Shown: positions 36,187 through 44,297 of the stretch, piece by piece
Position numbering within the stretch: position 1 is the first letter of the stretch
Layout: each line of letters starts with the position of its first letter
Origin: Frateuria flava
GTDB taxonomy: Bacteria; Pseudomonadota; Gammaproteobacteria; Xanthomonadales; Rhodanobacteraceae
Length of the DNA stretch: 64,000 bases
Assembly (NCBI RefSeq): GCF_017837635.1
Contig: NZ_JAGJRS010000021.1
Span: 62,001-126,000, forward strand
Reading direction: 5' to 3'
Translations under genes and position numbers: made by a program
Notes under the pieces: model-generated
Told to the model about the DNA's origin: nothing
Seen by the model: only the letters and a program-made list of their open reading frames with translations
Database searches by the model: none

Positions 36187-36266
36187 CGCAAGGCCATAAA
36201 GCCGGCCGGGGGGAGCGCCCGTTGGCGGCGCTCGCATCGCATGCGTTTGCCTGACAGGAGCCGTCC

Positions 36267-37571
36267 ATGTCGTCCACCACGCTCGCGACCGATCAACCCA
36301 GGCCGTCTTCCGCCCTGGGGCCGATGCTGGTGATCGGGCTGCTGTTCTTCATCTTCGGCTTCGTCACCTGGCTCAACGGGCCGCTGATCGCCTTCGTCAA
36401 ACTGGCCTTCCAGGTGGAGGACGTCTACGCCTTCCTGGTGCCGTTCGCCTTCTACATCTCCTATTTCGTGTTCTCGCTGCCCGCGTCGATGGTGCTGCGG
36501 CGTACCGGCATGAAAAAGGGCATGGCGCTGGGCCTGTTCGTGATGGCGATCGGCGCCATGGCGTTCGGCCAGTTCGCCACCATGCGCATGTTCGCCGGCG
36601 CACTGGTCGGGCTGTTCGTGATCGGCGCGGGCCTGTCGCTGCTGCAGACCGCCTCCAACCCGTACATCAGCATCCTCGGCCCGATCGAGAGCGCGGCACA
36701 GCGCATCGCGGTGATGGGCATCTGCAACAAGGTCGCCGGCATCCTGGCGCCGATCGTGATCGGCTCGCTGGTGCTCAGCGGCATCGGCGACATCGACGCC
36801 CAGGTTCATGCGGCGGCCACGCCGCAGGCACGCGAAGCGTTGCTGGATGCGTTTGCCGCGAAGATCCACGCGCCATACCTGGGCATGGCCGTGCTGCTGG
36901 CGCTGCTGGCGGTCTGGATCGTGCGCTCGTCACTGCCGGAGATCCGCCCGGCCAAGGCCAACAGCGAGCAGGCGGGCGAGGCCGACACCAGCATCCTCGG
37001 CTTTGCGCACCTGTGGCTGGGCGCGCTGTGCCTGTTCCTGTACGTGGGCGTGGAGGTGATGGCGGGCGACGCGATCGGCACCTATGGCGCCGGCTTCGAC
37101 CTGCCGCTGGACCAGACCAAGTTCTTCACCGCCTTCACCCTGGGCGGCATGTTGCTCGGCTACGTGGCGGGGTTGGTGCTGATCCCGCGCGTCATCTCGC
37201 AGCAGCGTTACCTCGCCGTCTCGGCGGTGCTCGGCGTGCTGTTCAGCGTGTGCGCCTATCTCACGCGCGGCTACGTCTCGGTCGGCTTCGTGGCGGCGCT
37301 CGGTTTCGCCAACGCGATGATGTGGCCGGCGATCTTCCCGCTGGCGATCAACCGGCTGGGCCGCCATACCGAGGCCGGCTCCGCGCTGCTGATCATGGGC
37401 ATCGCCGGCGGCGCGGTGGTGCCGCAGCTGTTCGCGCACCTGAAGACGCACTACGACTTCCAACTGGTGTTCGCGGCGCTGATGGTGCCCTGCTACCTGT
37501 ACATCCTGTTCTACGGTCTGCGCGGCTACCGCGTGGGCCTGCGTGACGGCGATGGCTCGCGTTCGCGGTGA
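36267..37571 (+). CDS. nagP: N-acetylglucosamine MFS transporter NagP
   Basis: A 434-residue, 12-helix transporter of the FucP-like major facilitator branch to which NagP belongs. Landmarks: LLFFIFGFVTWLNGPLIAFV in helix 1, QTASNPYISILGPIESAAQR after helix 4, and FANAMMWPAIFPLAINRLGR in the second half. It imports GlcNAc across the inner membrane by proton symport. It is the first gene of the plus-strand arm nagP-nagQ-nagBII-nagA and is driven by the promoter with the second NagQ-type operator. The start ATG 36267 is preceded by GACAGGAGCC. Confidence 0.93.
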   Translation: MSSTTLATDQPRPSSALGPMLVIGLLFFIFGFVTWLNGPLIAFVKLAFQVEDVYAFLVPFAFYISYFVFSLPASMVLRRTGMKKGMALGLFVMAIGAMAFGQFATMRMFAGALVGLFVIGAGLSLLQTASNPYISILGPIESAAQRIAVMGICNKVAGILAPIVIGSLVLSGIGDIDAQVHAAATPQAREALLDAFAAKIHAPYLGMAVLLALLAVWIVRSSLPEIRPAKANSEQAGEADTSILGFAHLWLGALCLFLYVGVEVMAGDAIGTYGAGFDLPLDQTKFFTAFTLGGMLLGYVAGLVLIPRVISQQRYLAVSAVLGVLFSVCAYLTRGYVSVGFVAALGFANAMMWPAIFPLAINRLGRHTEAGSALLIMGIAGGAVVPQLFAHLKTHYDFQLVFAALMVPCYLYILFYGLRGYRVGLRDGDGSRSR

Positions 37572-37636
37572 AGGGACCGCCACGCCGGCACGCCGGTGGG
37601 CTAGGATGGCGCGCCGATCCGCAGGAGAACCCGTCG

Positions 37637-38668
37637 TTGCGTCACGCCACCATCAAGGACGTCGCCAAGCGCGCCGGCGTGTCGCTGAAGACCGTATCGC
37701 GGGTGATCAACCGCGAAGCATCGGTGCGCGAGGACACGCGCGAGAAGGTCGAGCGGGCGATCGAGGCGTTGGGCTACCGACCGAATCTGTCCGCGCGCAG
37801 TCTGCGGGCGGCGCACTCGTACGCGATTGGGCTGGTCTACGACAACCCGAACGCGCACTACGTGATCAGCATGCAGAACGGCGTGCTGTCGGCCTGTCGC
37901 GAACGCGGCTTCGGCCTGCAGATCCATCCCTGCGATTCGTCCTCGCCGCACCTGGCGGAAGAATTGTGCGCGCTGGTGCGCCGATCGCGCCTGGCCGGGC
38001 TGGTGCTGGCGCCGCCGATGTCCGAGCAACCGCAACTGATCGCCACGCTGAAGGCGCACGACATTCCGTTCGTGCGCATCCTGGCCGCCCGCGAGGACCC
38101 GTGCGATGGCTCCCCGTGCGTGTGGGTGGACGACCGCGACGCGGCCTATGCGATTACCGAGCATCTGATCCAGCTCGGGCATACGCGGATCGGCTTCCTG
38201 TGGGGCGAGCCGCATCACCGCTCCAGCCCCGAACGCTACCAGGGCTATGCCGACGCGCTGAAGGACTATGGACTGCCGCTCAACAAGAAGCTGATCCTGC
38301 CCGGACGCTACGCGTTCGACGATGGCTTCCGCGGCGCGCGCAAGCTGCTCGCGCTGAAGGAGCCGCCGACGGCGATCTTTGGCAGCAACGACGAGATCGC
38401 CGCCGGCGTGCTGGCCGCGGCCCGCTCGGCCGGGCTGGACGTGCCATGGGATCTTTCGATCGCCGGCTTCGAGGACAACCCGTTTTCCAAGCAGGCCTGG
38501 CCGGCGTTGACCACGGCGCGGCAGTCGACTGCCGAGATCGGCCGGCATGCCGCCTTGCGCCTGATGGCCGAGCTGCAGCAGGGCGGATCGGCACCCGAGA
38601 CGGCCAACGAAGGCTTTGTGCCGGAGCTGGTCGTGCGCGGTTCGACGGCGCCGCCGCGGAAGAGCTGA
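37637..38668 (+). CDS. nagQ: LacI-family repressor NagQ
   Basis: A 343-residue regulator. The LacI HTH is at the very N-terminus (ATIKDVAKRAGVSLKTVSRV), then the hinge helix (YRPNLSARSLRAAHSYAIGL) and a periplasmic-binding-like effector domain. The likely inducer is GlcNAc-6-P or a derivative. It should repress both arms through the two palindromes at 35930 and 36173. I chose TTG 37637: it sits 9 bases after AGGAG and places the HTH at the family position. A GTG at 37568 overlapping the nagP stop would add 23 non-family residues. The nagP-nagQ gap is 65 bp, consistent with one transcript. Confidence 0.9.
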   Translation: MRHATIKDVAKRAGVSLKTVSRVINREASVREDTREKVERAIEALGYRPNLSARSLRAAHSYAIGLVYDNPNAHYVISMQNGVLSACRERGFGLQIHPCDSSSPHLAEELCALVRRSRLAGLVLAPPMSEQPQLIATLKAHDIPFVRILAAREDPCDGSPCVWVDDRDAAYAITEHLIQLGHTRIGFLWGEPHHRSSPERYQGYADALKDYGLPLNKKLILPGRYAFDDGFRGARKLLALKEPPTAIFGSNDEIAAGVLAAARSAGLDVPWDLSIAGFEDNPFSKQAWPALTTARQSTAEIGRHAALRLMAELQQGGSAPETANEGFVPELVVRGSTAPPRKS

Positions 38669-38986
38669 TTCCCGCTTCGGGCAGCCAACCTGCCCTTCGA
38701 CTTCGGCCCTGCGGACCTACGCTCAGGGCGAACGGTGGAGCGTGTGCCGTTCGCCCCTCTCCCGCCCGTGCTCGTAGCAAAAAGACCGTTCGCCCTGAGC
38801 GTAGCGCAGCGACGTCGAAGGACCTCCTCGAACCTCAACGCCTGAGCCCCTCTCCCACCGGTAGAGGGGTTGGGGAGAGGGTGCGGCGTCGCCACGCACC
38901 CCGCTCCGCCCGAACTCTCACCCGCCCTGCGGGCACCCTCTCCCGGCGGGGGAGGAAAGACACGCCCGCCCGTCCCCGGAACACCC
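38669..38986. repeat. Repeat cluster between nagQ and nagBII (families B and A)
   Basis: 318 bp without a gene. It contains a family B element at 38693-38740, an inverted family B element at 38785-38822 and a family A element at about 38846-38955, the last ending about 30 bp before nagBII. The two B elements face each other and could form a long stem in the nag transcript, attenuating or stabilising part of the operon. The ribosome site of nagBII is weak; GGAGG at 38951 is too far from ATG 38987. Confidence 0.85.
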
Positions 38987-40021
38987 ATGAAATCACCGCA
39001 TGACACCCTGATGTACCAGGAGGCGCAGTCGACTGCCGACGTGATCGCGCACCAGCTCGACGCCAATGCCGGGCTGCTGGCCGAGCTGGGCGAACGGCTG
39101 CGCGCCCATCCGCCGCGTTGCATCGTCACCTGCGCGCGCGGCAGCTCCGACCACGCCGCCGCCTATGCCAAGTACGTGTTCGAGACCCGCCTGGGCGTGG
39201 TCACCGCCTCCGCTTCACCGGCGGTTAGCTCGATCTACGACGCGCCGCTGCAGCTGGAAGGCGCCCTGTTCCTGGCCATCTCCCAGTCGGGCAGGAGCCC
39301 GGACCTGCTGCTCAGCGCGCAGGCCGCCAGCAAGGCCGGCGCGCAGGTGGTGGCACTGGTCAACGACGCCGACTCCCCGCTCGCGCACCAGGCCGATGCG
39401 GTCTTGCCGCTGCATGCCGGCCCCGAGCGCAGCGTGGCGGCGACCAAGAGCTACCTGGCCGCGCTCTCGGCCGTCCTGCAGCTGACCGCCTGCTGGAGCG
39501 GCGACCAAGCGCTGCATGCCGCGCTCGATCGCCTGCCCGACGACCTGCGTGCCAGCTGGAATGCCGACTGGTCCGCGCTCGGCGAGGGCCTGCTCGGGGT
39601 GCGCAACCTGTTCGTGGTCGGTCGCGGCTACGGCTTCGGCGCGGCGCTGGAAGCAGCGCTCAAGTTCAAGGAAACCTGCGGCCTGCACGCCGAGGCGTTC
39701 AGCGCGGCGGAGGTGAAGCACGGTCCGATGGCGCTGGTCGGCGAGGGCTTCCCGGTGCTGGTATTCGCGCAGGAAGATGGCTCGCTGGAGAGCACGCTGG
39801 CCGTCGCCAGCGAGTTCCGCGCGCGCGGCGCGCGGGTGTGGGTCGCGGCACCGGGCGCCCGCGGGCCGGACGCCCTGCCGCTGCCCGCCGGGGTGCCGGC
39901 GATCACCACCCCGCTGCTCGCCGTGCAGAGCTTCTACCGCGCAGCCAGCGCGCTTTCACTGGCGCGCGGCTACGATCCGGATGTTCCGCCGCACCTGCGC
40001 AAAGTCACCGAGACGCTGTGA
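38987..40021 (+). CDS. nagBII: SIS-domain glucosamine-6-phosphate deaminase (NagB-II type)
   Basis: A 344-residue protein with two SIS (sugar isomerase) domains, related to the isomerase half of GlmS. It converts glucosamine-6-P to fructose-6-P and ammonia. Conserved segments are CARGSSDHAAAYAKYVFE, ISQSGRSPDLL (phosphosugar loop), AGPERSVAATKSYLAALSAV and KFKETCGLHAEAFSAAEVKH. This class replaces the unrelated NagB in Xanthomonas and Shewanella GlcNAc pathways. Start ATG 38987 fits the family (MKSPHDTLMYQEA). The stop overlaps the nagA start by one base (TGATG), so the two are translationally coupled. Confidence 0.94.
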   Translation: MKSPHDTLMYQEAQSTADVIAHQLDANAGLLAELGERLRAHPPRCIVTCARGSSDHAAAYAKYVFETRLGVVTASASPAVSSIYDAPLQLEGALFLAISQSGRSPDLLLSAQAASKAGAQVVALVNDADSPLAHQADAVLPLHAGPERSVAATKSYLAALSAVLQLTACWSGDQALHAALDRLPDDLRASWNADWSALGEGLLGVRNLFVVGRGYGFGAALEAALKFKETCGLHAEAFSAAEVKHGPMALVGEGFPVLVFAQEDGSLESTLAVASEFRARGARVWVAAPGARGPDALPLPAGVPAITTPLLAVQSFYRAASALSLARGYDPDVPPHLRKVTETL

Positions 40022-41175
40022 TGCTTCAGTCCCTGCTCGCCCTGGTCCACGGTCGCGTGCTGACCGACGAGGGCCTGCGCGAGGACGTCGCGGTGCTGGT
40101 GCACGACGGCCACGTGCTCGCGCTGGCCGCGGCCGACGACCCGCGCGTGGCACAGGCGCAGCGGCACGACCTGGCCGGCGCGCTGCTGCTGCCCGGCTTC
40201 ATCGACGTGCAGGTCAACGGCGGCGGCGGACTGCTGTTCAACGACGCGCCTACGGTGGACACGCTGCGCGGCATCGCGCAGGCGCACCGGCGCTTCGGTA
40301 CCACCGGCCTGCTGCCGACGCTGATCACCGACACCGCGGACACGATGCGCGCGGCGCTGGACGCGGTGGATGCGGCGATCGCGCAGAGCGTTCCGGGCAT
40401 CCTGGGCATCCACCTGGAGGGACCCTTCCTGGCGCCCGCGCGCAAGGGCATCCATGACGCCTCGCTGTTCCGCACGCCCGTCGCGGACGACCTGCTCGCG
40501 CTCACCGCACAACGGCGCGGCGTCGTGATGCTGACGCTGGCGCCCGAGCAGGTGGAACCGTCGGTGATTGCGCGGCTGGCTGCGGCGGGCGTGCGCGTGG
40601 TCGCCGGCCACACGGCGGCCGACTACGCCACCGCGCGCGCCGCGCTCGACGCCGGCGTGTGCGGCTTCACCCACCTCTACAACGCAATGACGCCGCTCAC
40701 CAGCCGCGAGCCGGGCGTGGTCGGCGCCGCGCTGGACGATCCGGCGAGCTGGTGCGGGTTGATCGTGGACGGCCACCACGTGCATCCGGCCTCGCTGCGC
40801 ATCGCGATCAACGCCAAGCCGCCGGGCAAGTGCGTGCTGGTCACCGACGCGATGCCGCCGGTCGGCAGCGCACGCCCGGACTACGTGCTCAACGGCCAGA
40901 CCATCGTGGCGCGCGAGGGCGTCTGCATGAACGACGCCGGCGTGCTTGCCGGCAGCGCGCTGGACATGGCCAGCGCCGTGCGCAACACCGTCAACCTGCT
41001 CGGCCTGCCGCTGGCCGAAGCCTCGCGCATGGCCAGCGCCTATCCGGCCGAATGGCTCGGACTGGACCAGACCCACGGCCGCATCGCGCCCGGCCAGCGC
41101 GCCGACTTCGCCGTGCTGGACGACACCCTGCATGTACGCGAAACCTGGATCGGTGGAGAGCGCCAGGCGGTGTGA
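40021..41175 (+). CDS. nagA: N-acetylglucosamine-6-phosphate deacetylase NagA
   Basis: A 384-residue amidohydrolase that removes acetate from GlcNAc-6-P. Seen motifs: GFIDVQVNGGGG at the start of the barrel, the metal Glu in HLEGPFLAPARKGIHD, a metal His in AGHTAADYATA, HLYNAM, VDGHHVHP and the catalytic Asp in LVTDAMPPVG. The enzyme works in the cytoplasm just upstream of NagBII in the pathway, and the genes are coupled by a one-base overlap. It is the last gene of the plus-strand arm; a GC-rich inverted repeat follows. Confidence 0.96.
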   Translation: MLQSLLALVHGRVLTDEGLREDVAVLVHDGHVLALAAADDPRVAQAQRHDLAGALLLPGFIDVQVNGGGGLLFNDAPTVDTLRGIAQAHRRFGTTGLLPTLITDTADTMRAALDAVDAAIAQSVPGILGIHLEGPFLAPARKGIHDASLFRTPVADDLLALTAQRRGVVMLTLAPEQVEPSVIARLAAAGVRVVAGHTAADYATARAALDAGVCGFTHLYNAMTPLTSREPGVVGAALDDPASWCGLIVDGHHVHPASLRIAINAKPPGKCVLVTDAMPPVGSARPDYVLNGQTIVAREGVCMNDAGVLAGSALDMASAVRNTVNLLGLPLAEASRMASAYPAEWLGLDQTHGRIAPGQRADFAVLDDTLHVRETWIGGERQAV

Positions 41176-41182
41176 GGCGCAA

Positions 41183-41212
41183 CTTCCCGGCCGGCAGGCG
41201 CCGACCGGGAAG
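41183..41212. terminator. Inverted repeat after nagA (possible bidirectional terminator)
   Basis: Arms CTTCCCGG and CCGGGAAG with a 14-nt loop, in the 45 bp between the convergent nagA and small secreted protein genes. No T-tract follows on either strand, so termination activity is uncertain. Confidence 0.45.
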
Positions 41213-41220
41213 GCGACTCG

Positions 41221-41466
41221 TCAGTGCTTCCTGATGGCGCCGAGCAACGGGTCGATTGCATTGGGCGGGATCGCTCCCCCGCTGCACTGTTCGAATGCCC
41301 GATTGCAGATCACCCGGTCCCTCAGCGAGGCCGCTTGCGCCATGCAGGCTTCCCAGGCGGAATCGCACGAGGCCGGGTAGGCCTGCGCGGTCCGGGCGGG
41401 AAAGAAGGTGAAAGCGGCTGCCGCAGCCGCCACCGGCAAAGCGATCGTCACGATCTTGCGAAGCAT
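41221..41466 (-). CDS. Small secreted four-cysteine protein, copy 1
   Basis: An 81-residue protein with signal peptide MLRKIVTIALPVAAAAAAFT (cleavage after AQA), leaving a mature part of about 52 residues. Four cysteines are spaced C34-x6-C41-x12-C54-x6-C61, which suggests a two-disulfide helical hairpin (CDSAWEACMAQ and CNRAFEQCSGG). I do not recognise the family. The next gene upstream on the same strand is a paralogue with exactly the same cysteine spacing and a similar leader. AAAGGAGTTC lies just before the ATG. It could be a periplasmic factor, an inhibitor or a toxin-like peptide; nothing seen decides. Confidence 0.75.
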   Translation of the reverse strand: MLRKIVTIALPVAAAAAAFTFFPARTAQAYPASCDSAWEACMAQAASLRDRVICNRAFEQCSGGAIPPNAIDPLLGAIRKH

Positions 41467-41520
41467 GCTTGAACTCCTTTCAGCCAGTGTCCCCCTGCAT
41501 GCCCGGAGTTGCACGCGCCC
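41467..41520 (-). promoter_or_regulatory. Conserved 5' leader of small secreted protein copy 1
   Basis: About 54 bp upstream of copy 1 match the sequence upstream of copy 2 (41899-41953). Shared blocks are CGCGTG, GCAGGGG, AACT/CACT-GGC and AAAGGAGTTC. The duplication thus included the control region or 5' UTR, and the ribosome site is strong. Confidence 0.65.
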
Positions 41521-41649
41521 CGACCTGCGGCAACCGCCAGCCCGGCAAACGCGGAACCCCGCCTCAGTCCGGGCCCCGCCGCCAGGTGGTTCCAGCCATC
41601 GCTCCGGGCATTCGGGTCGATGGCTGGAACCGATGCCGCATCCGGCCTG

Positions 41650-41898
41650 TCAGGGCTGGCGCAGGGCCATGCCGCGAGCGCGCGGCGGCGGGGGCGGCGG
41701 GTACACAACGCCGCTGCAGGCCTGGAAGTCCAGCACGCATTGCTTCAGTCCGTCGATCGATTTGGCGCTGTACATGCAGGTCCAGTAGGTGCTGTCGCAG
41801 ACCGCCGGATAGGCCTGCACCGGCTTGGCGGGGAAGAAGGTGAAGACGGCCGCGGCGGCCAGGGTGGGCAACGCGAAGGTGACAATCCTGCGAAGCAT
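41650..41898 (-). CDS. Small secreted four-cysteine protein, copy 2
   Basis: An 82-residue paralogue of copy 1. Signal peptide: MLRRIVTFALPTLAAAAVFT, cleavage after VQA. The cysteines are at 34, 41, 54 and 61, the same C-x6-C-x12-C-x6-C frame (CDSTYWTCMYS and CVLDFQACSGV). It differs in its tail: after the last cysteine it carries a run of six prolines (VVYPPPPPPRARG) where copy 1 has AIPPNAIDPLLG. The start ATG 41898 has AAAAGGAGTTCGAGC upstream. The pair lies between nagA and an exported S9 peptidase; no functional link is evident. Confidence 0.75.
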   Translation of the reverse strand: MLRRIVTFALPTLAAAAVFTFFPAKPVQAYPAVCDSTYWTCMYSAKSIDGLKQCVLDFQACSGVVYPPPPPPRARGMALRQP

Positions 41899-42051
41899 GC
41901 TCGAACTCCTTTTAGGCAAGTTTCCCCTGCGCCGTCCGGGGTAACACGCGCCGAGCTTCATCAACAACGGCCAAGCGCCCAAACGGAGAACGGTGCCGCA
42001 GTCCCCCCGACGCGGGCCGAAGGTGCCGCGCGTTGCAGTCGGCGGCTCGGC

Positions 42052-44142
42052 CTAGGGCGAGTGCGTCAGGCCGGCCGCGCGCAGGTCACTGCCGGCCACA
42101 CGCAGGCTGCGCGCGAGGTAGGCGCGGACGGTCGCGTCGGGAGCCGCCGGCGCGGCGCCGCCAAGGTGGCGATGGAGCATCCACTCCAGGAGGTAGAGAT
42201 AGGCCTCATGGGCGACCGGCTTGTCGTTCCGGTGGCCGGCCAGGGGGTCGACGAACAGGCTGAAGTCCTTGCCCAGCGCCTTCAGGCGGGCGGCATAGCC
42301 GAGCACGCCGCGCAGCGCCACGCGGCGGTCTTCGCCGCCGGCGAAGATCAGCAGCGGGCGGTCCATGTGACTGGCGTGGGCCAGCGGCGACTGCTCGTGC
42401 AGGCGCGCCATCGTGGCAGCGTCGCGCGGATCGAGCGACAGCATCGCCAGCCATTCGTCGAACGGGATGTAGCGTGAGAGCGACAGCGCTTCGGTGGTGC
42501 GTCCGATCCAGCGGATGTCCCAACCGAAGTCCGGGGGCGGCACCACCGCAACGCCGACCTTGAAGAGGTCCGGCTGGAAGGTCACGCCAAGCAGCGTGGC
42601 ATAGCCCCCGAAGGAAGCCCCGGCGATGCCGACGCGTTCGGCGTCCCCGATACCCCGGGCGAGCAGTGCGCGGGTACCTTCGACGATGTCCTGCTGCACG
42701 CGGCCATGGCCGAAATCCCCGTGGGCGGACATCAGGTAATGCCGGCCCAGTCCATTGGAGGCGCGGAAGTTGGGCTCGAACACGACGTAGCCGCGGTTGG
42801 CCAGCGCCTGGCTGTAGCCGTTGCCGAACTCGTCCGGACGGGCGGCGCTCCACGGCCCGCCATGCGCCAGCACCACCAGCGGCAGGTGGGCGGGGTCGGC
42901 TCCAGGTGGCAGCCAGACGAAGCCGTGCAGGCGCATGCCGTCCGAAGCGCGCCAGTCGAACGGCAGCTTGCGCGCCATCGCCGCTTCCGGGAGCCACTGC
43001 GCAGGACGGCCGTCGCGATCGCCCAGCGGCGGGAAATCCAGGATCTCCCGCGCGGCGCCGGTGCGCGGATCCACCAGGTGCCAGCGCGCGCCCTGCAGGG
43101 TGCTGGCCTGCGCGCTGACCAGCCAGTGCGCCTCGCCCACGGCGATGTCCAGGTTGCGACCGGGCAGGCGCGCCTTCAGGTCCGCCAGCAGGCCGCGTGT
43201 CGCCGGATCCAGCCCCTGGTTCGCGGCCACCGTGCCGCGGTAGCTGGCGATGCGCGGCGTGCCGTCGACCGGATCGAGCGCCAGCGCGTCGAGGTCGGCT
43301 TCTCCGCGCGGATCGGTGGCGAGGGTGTCGAGCGTGCCGTCGGACTGCAGGCGGCGCAGGCCTTCGAGGTCGGCGTCCACGTCGCTGAGCAGCAGCAAGC
43401 GGCCCTGCGCGTCGGTCACCGGCAACAGCGAACAGCGATGCAGTTGCGCGCAGCGCAGCACCGGATGCAAGCGACCGTGCACGTCGACCCGATGGACCGC
43501 CAGCGCCGTGTCCTCGACACGCTTGAGGAAGGCCAGCCGTCCGCTGCGGTCGAAGGCCACCTCGACCAGCCGGTGCGCGTCCTCGTGCAACAGCGTGCGC
43601 CGCCCCTGCATGTCGACGCGCAAGACGCGCCAGCGCTCCGGTGCCTCCGGCGTAGCCGGCGCGCGCTCGCGCAGCAGCACGGCGGCCGGCTGCAATGGGT
43701 CGATGTCGATCAGCTCGCGCTGCTGGCGGCCGCCCAGCGTGACCATCAGATGCGAGCCGCCCTGGCCCGCCGCCGCCACCGCGAACAGCTGGCGCCCGGA
43801 CTCCAGCACGAGCCAACGCCCGTCGTGCGACCAGGCGATGCGCCGGGCGTCGGTACCGCCGAGCACGCGGCGCGCCTGTCCACCCTCAGCGGGGAGCAGC
43901 CAGAGACTGCGCCGGCCGGCCTGCTCGCGCAGGTAGGCGACCTGGTTGCCGTCGGGGGAAAGCGCCGCTGCAACCACGGCCGGACGCAGCAGGAAAGCGG
44001 CACGCGGGAACGTCGGCGCCGGTGGCCGCGCGCGTTCGTGGGCGACGTCCGCCTGGAACGCGTCGACTGGCGCGTGGGCCAGCGCAGGCCTGGCCAGCAG
44101 GAGGGCACACAGGGCGAGCAGGGGGCGTGCGAACGGGTACAT
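42052..44142 (-). CDS. S9 family peptidase (prolyl oligopeptidase/acylaminoacyl-peptidase type), exported
   Basis: A 696-residue serine peptidase with signal peptide MYPFARPLLALCALLLARPA (cleavage near LAHA). The first ~420 residues form a beta-propeller (AALSPDGNQVAYLRE, RIAWSHDGRWLVLES). The C-terminal ~250 residues are the alpha/beta-hydrolase domain: VVLAHGGPWSAARPDEFGN (oxyanion region), the nucleophile Ser in GIAGASFGGYATL, the acid Asp near FAGGEDRRVAL and the His in DPLAGHRNDK. It cleaves short peptides, probably in the periplasm. It is unrelated in position to the S9 gene at the left edge. Start ATG 44142 gives the signal peptide; the upstream in-frame sequence is not family-like. 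Confidence 0.93.
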   Translation of the reverse strand: MYPFARPLLALCALLLARPALAHAPVDAFQADVAHERARPPAPTFPRAAFLLRPAVVAAALSPDGNQVAYLREQAGRRSLWLLPAEGGQARRVLGGTDARRIAWSHDGRWLVLESGRQLFAVAAAGQGGSHLMVTLGGRQQRELIDIDPLQPAAVLLRERAPATPEAPERWRVLRVDMQGRRTLLHEDAHRLVEVAFDRSGRLAFLKRVEDTALAVHRVDVHGRLHPVLRCAQLHRCSLLPVTDAQGRLLLLSDVDADLEGLRRLQSDGTLDTLATDPRGEADLDALALDPVDGTPRIASYRGTVAANQGLDPATRGLLADLKARLPGRNLDIAVGEAHWLVSAQASTLQGARWHLVDPRTGAAREILDFPPLGDRDGRPAQWLPEAAMARKLPFDWRASDGMRLHGFVWLPPGADPAHLPLVVLAHGGPWSAARPDEFGNGYSQALANRGYVVFEPNFRASNGLGRHYLMSAHGDFGHGRVQQDIVEGTRALLARGIGDAERVGIAGASFGGYATLLGVTFQPDLFKVGVAVVPPPDFGWDIRWIGRTTEALSLSRYIPFDEWLAMLSLDPRDAATMARLHEQSPLAHASHMDRPLLIFAGGEDRRVALRGVLGYAARLKALGKDFSLFVDPLAGHRNDKPVAHEAYLYLLEWMLHRHLGGAAPAAPDATVRAYLARSLRVAGSDLRAAGLTHSP

Positions 44143-44297
44143 GGCGCGTTTTCCGTGCTGTCGTCGGGAGTGGCGTCCCCTGCAGCGCAGGGGAGGATTG
44201 CGGTGGCGGGCGCTTGGTTCCCTGCGGGTGCCCGCTCCCGGCCTACCCGCTTCAGAAAGGAGCAAGCTCGGCCTTCGGGCAGGTATCGGTCAGCCGT

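Larger units (their letters stand above)
35865..36266. promoter_or_regulatory. Divergent nagK/nagP control region
   Basis: 402 bp without a gene between the two arms of the locus. It holds two copies of a palindrome and two outward promoters. For nagK (minus): TTGACA at 35944-35939, a 17-nt spacer, CAGACT at 35921-35916. For nagP (plus): TTGACA at 36172-36177, a 17-nt spacer, CATAAA at 36195-36200. The middle ~220 bp shows no further signal I can name. Confidence 0.75.
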
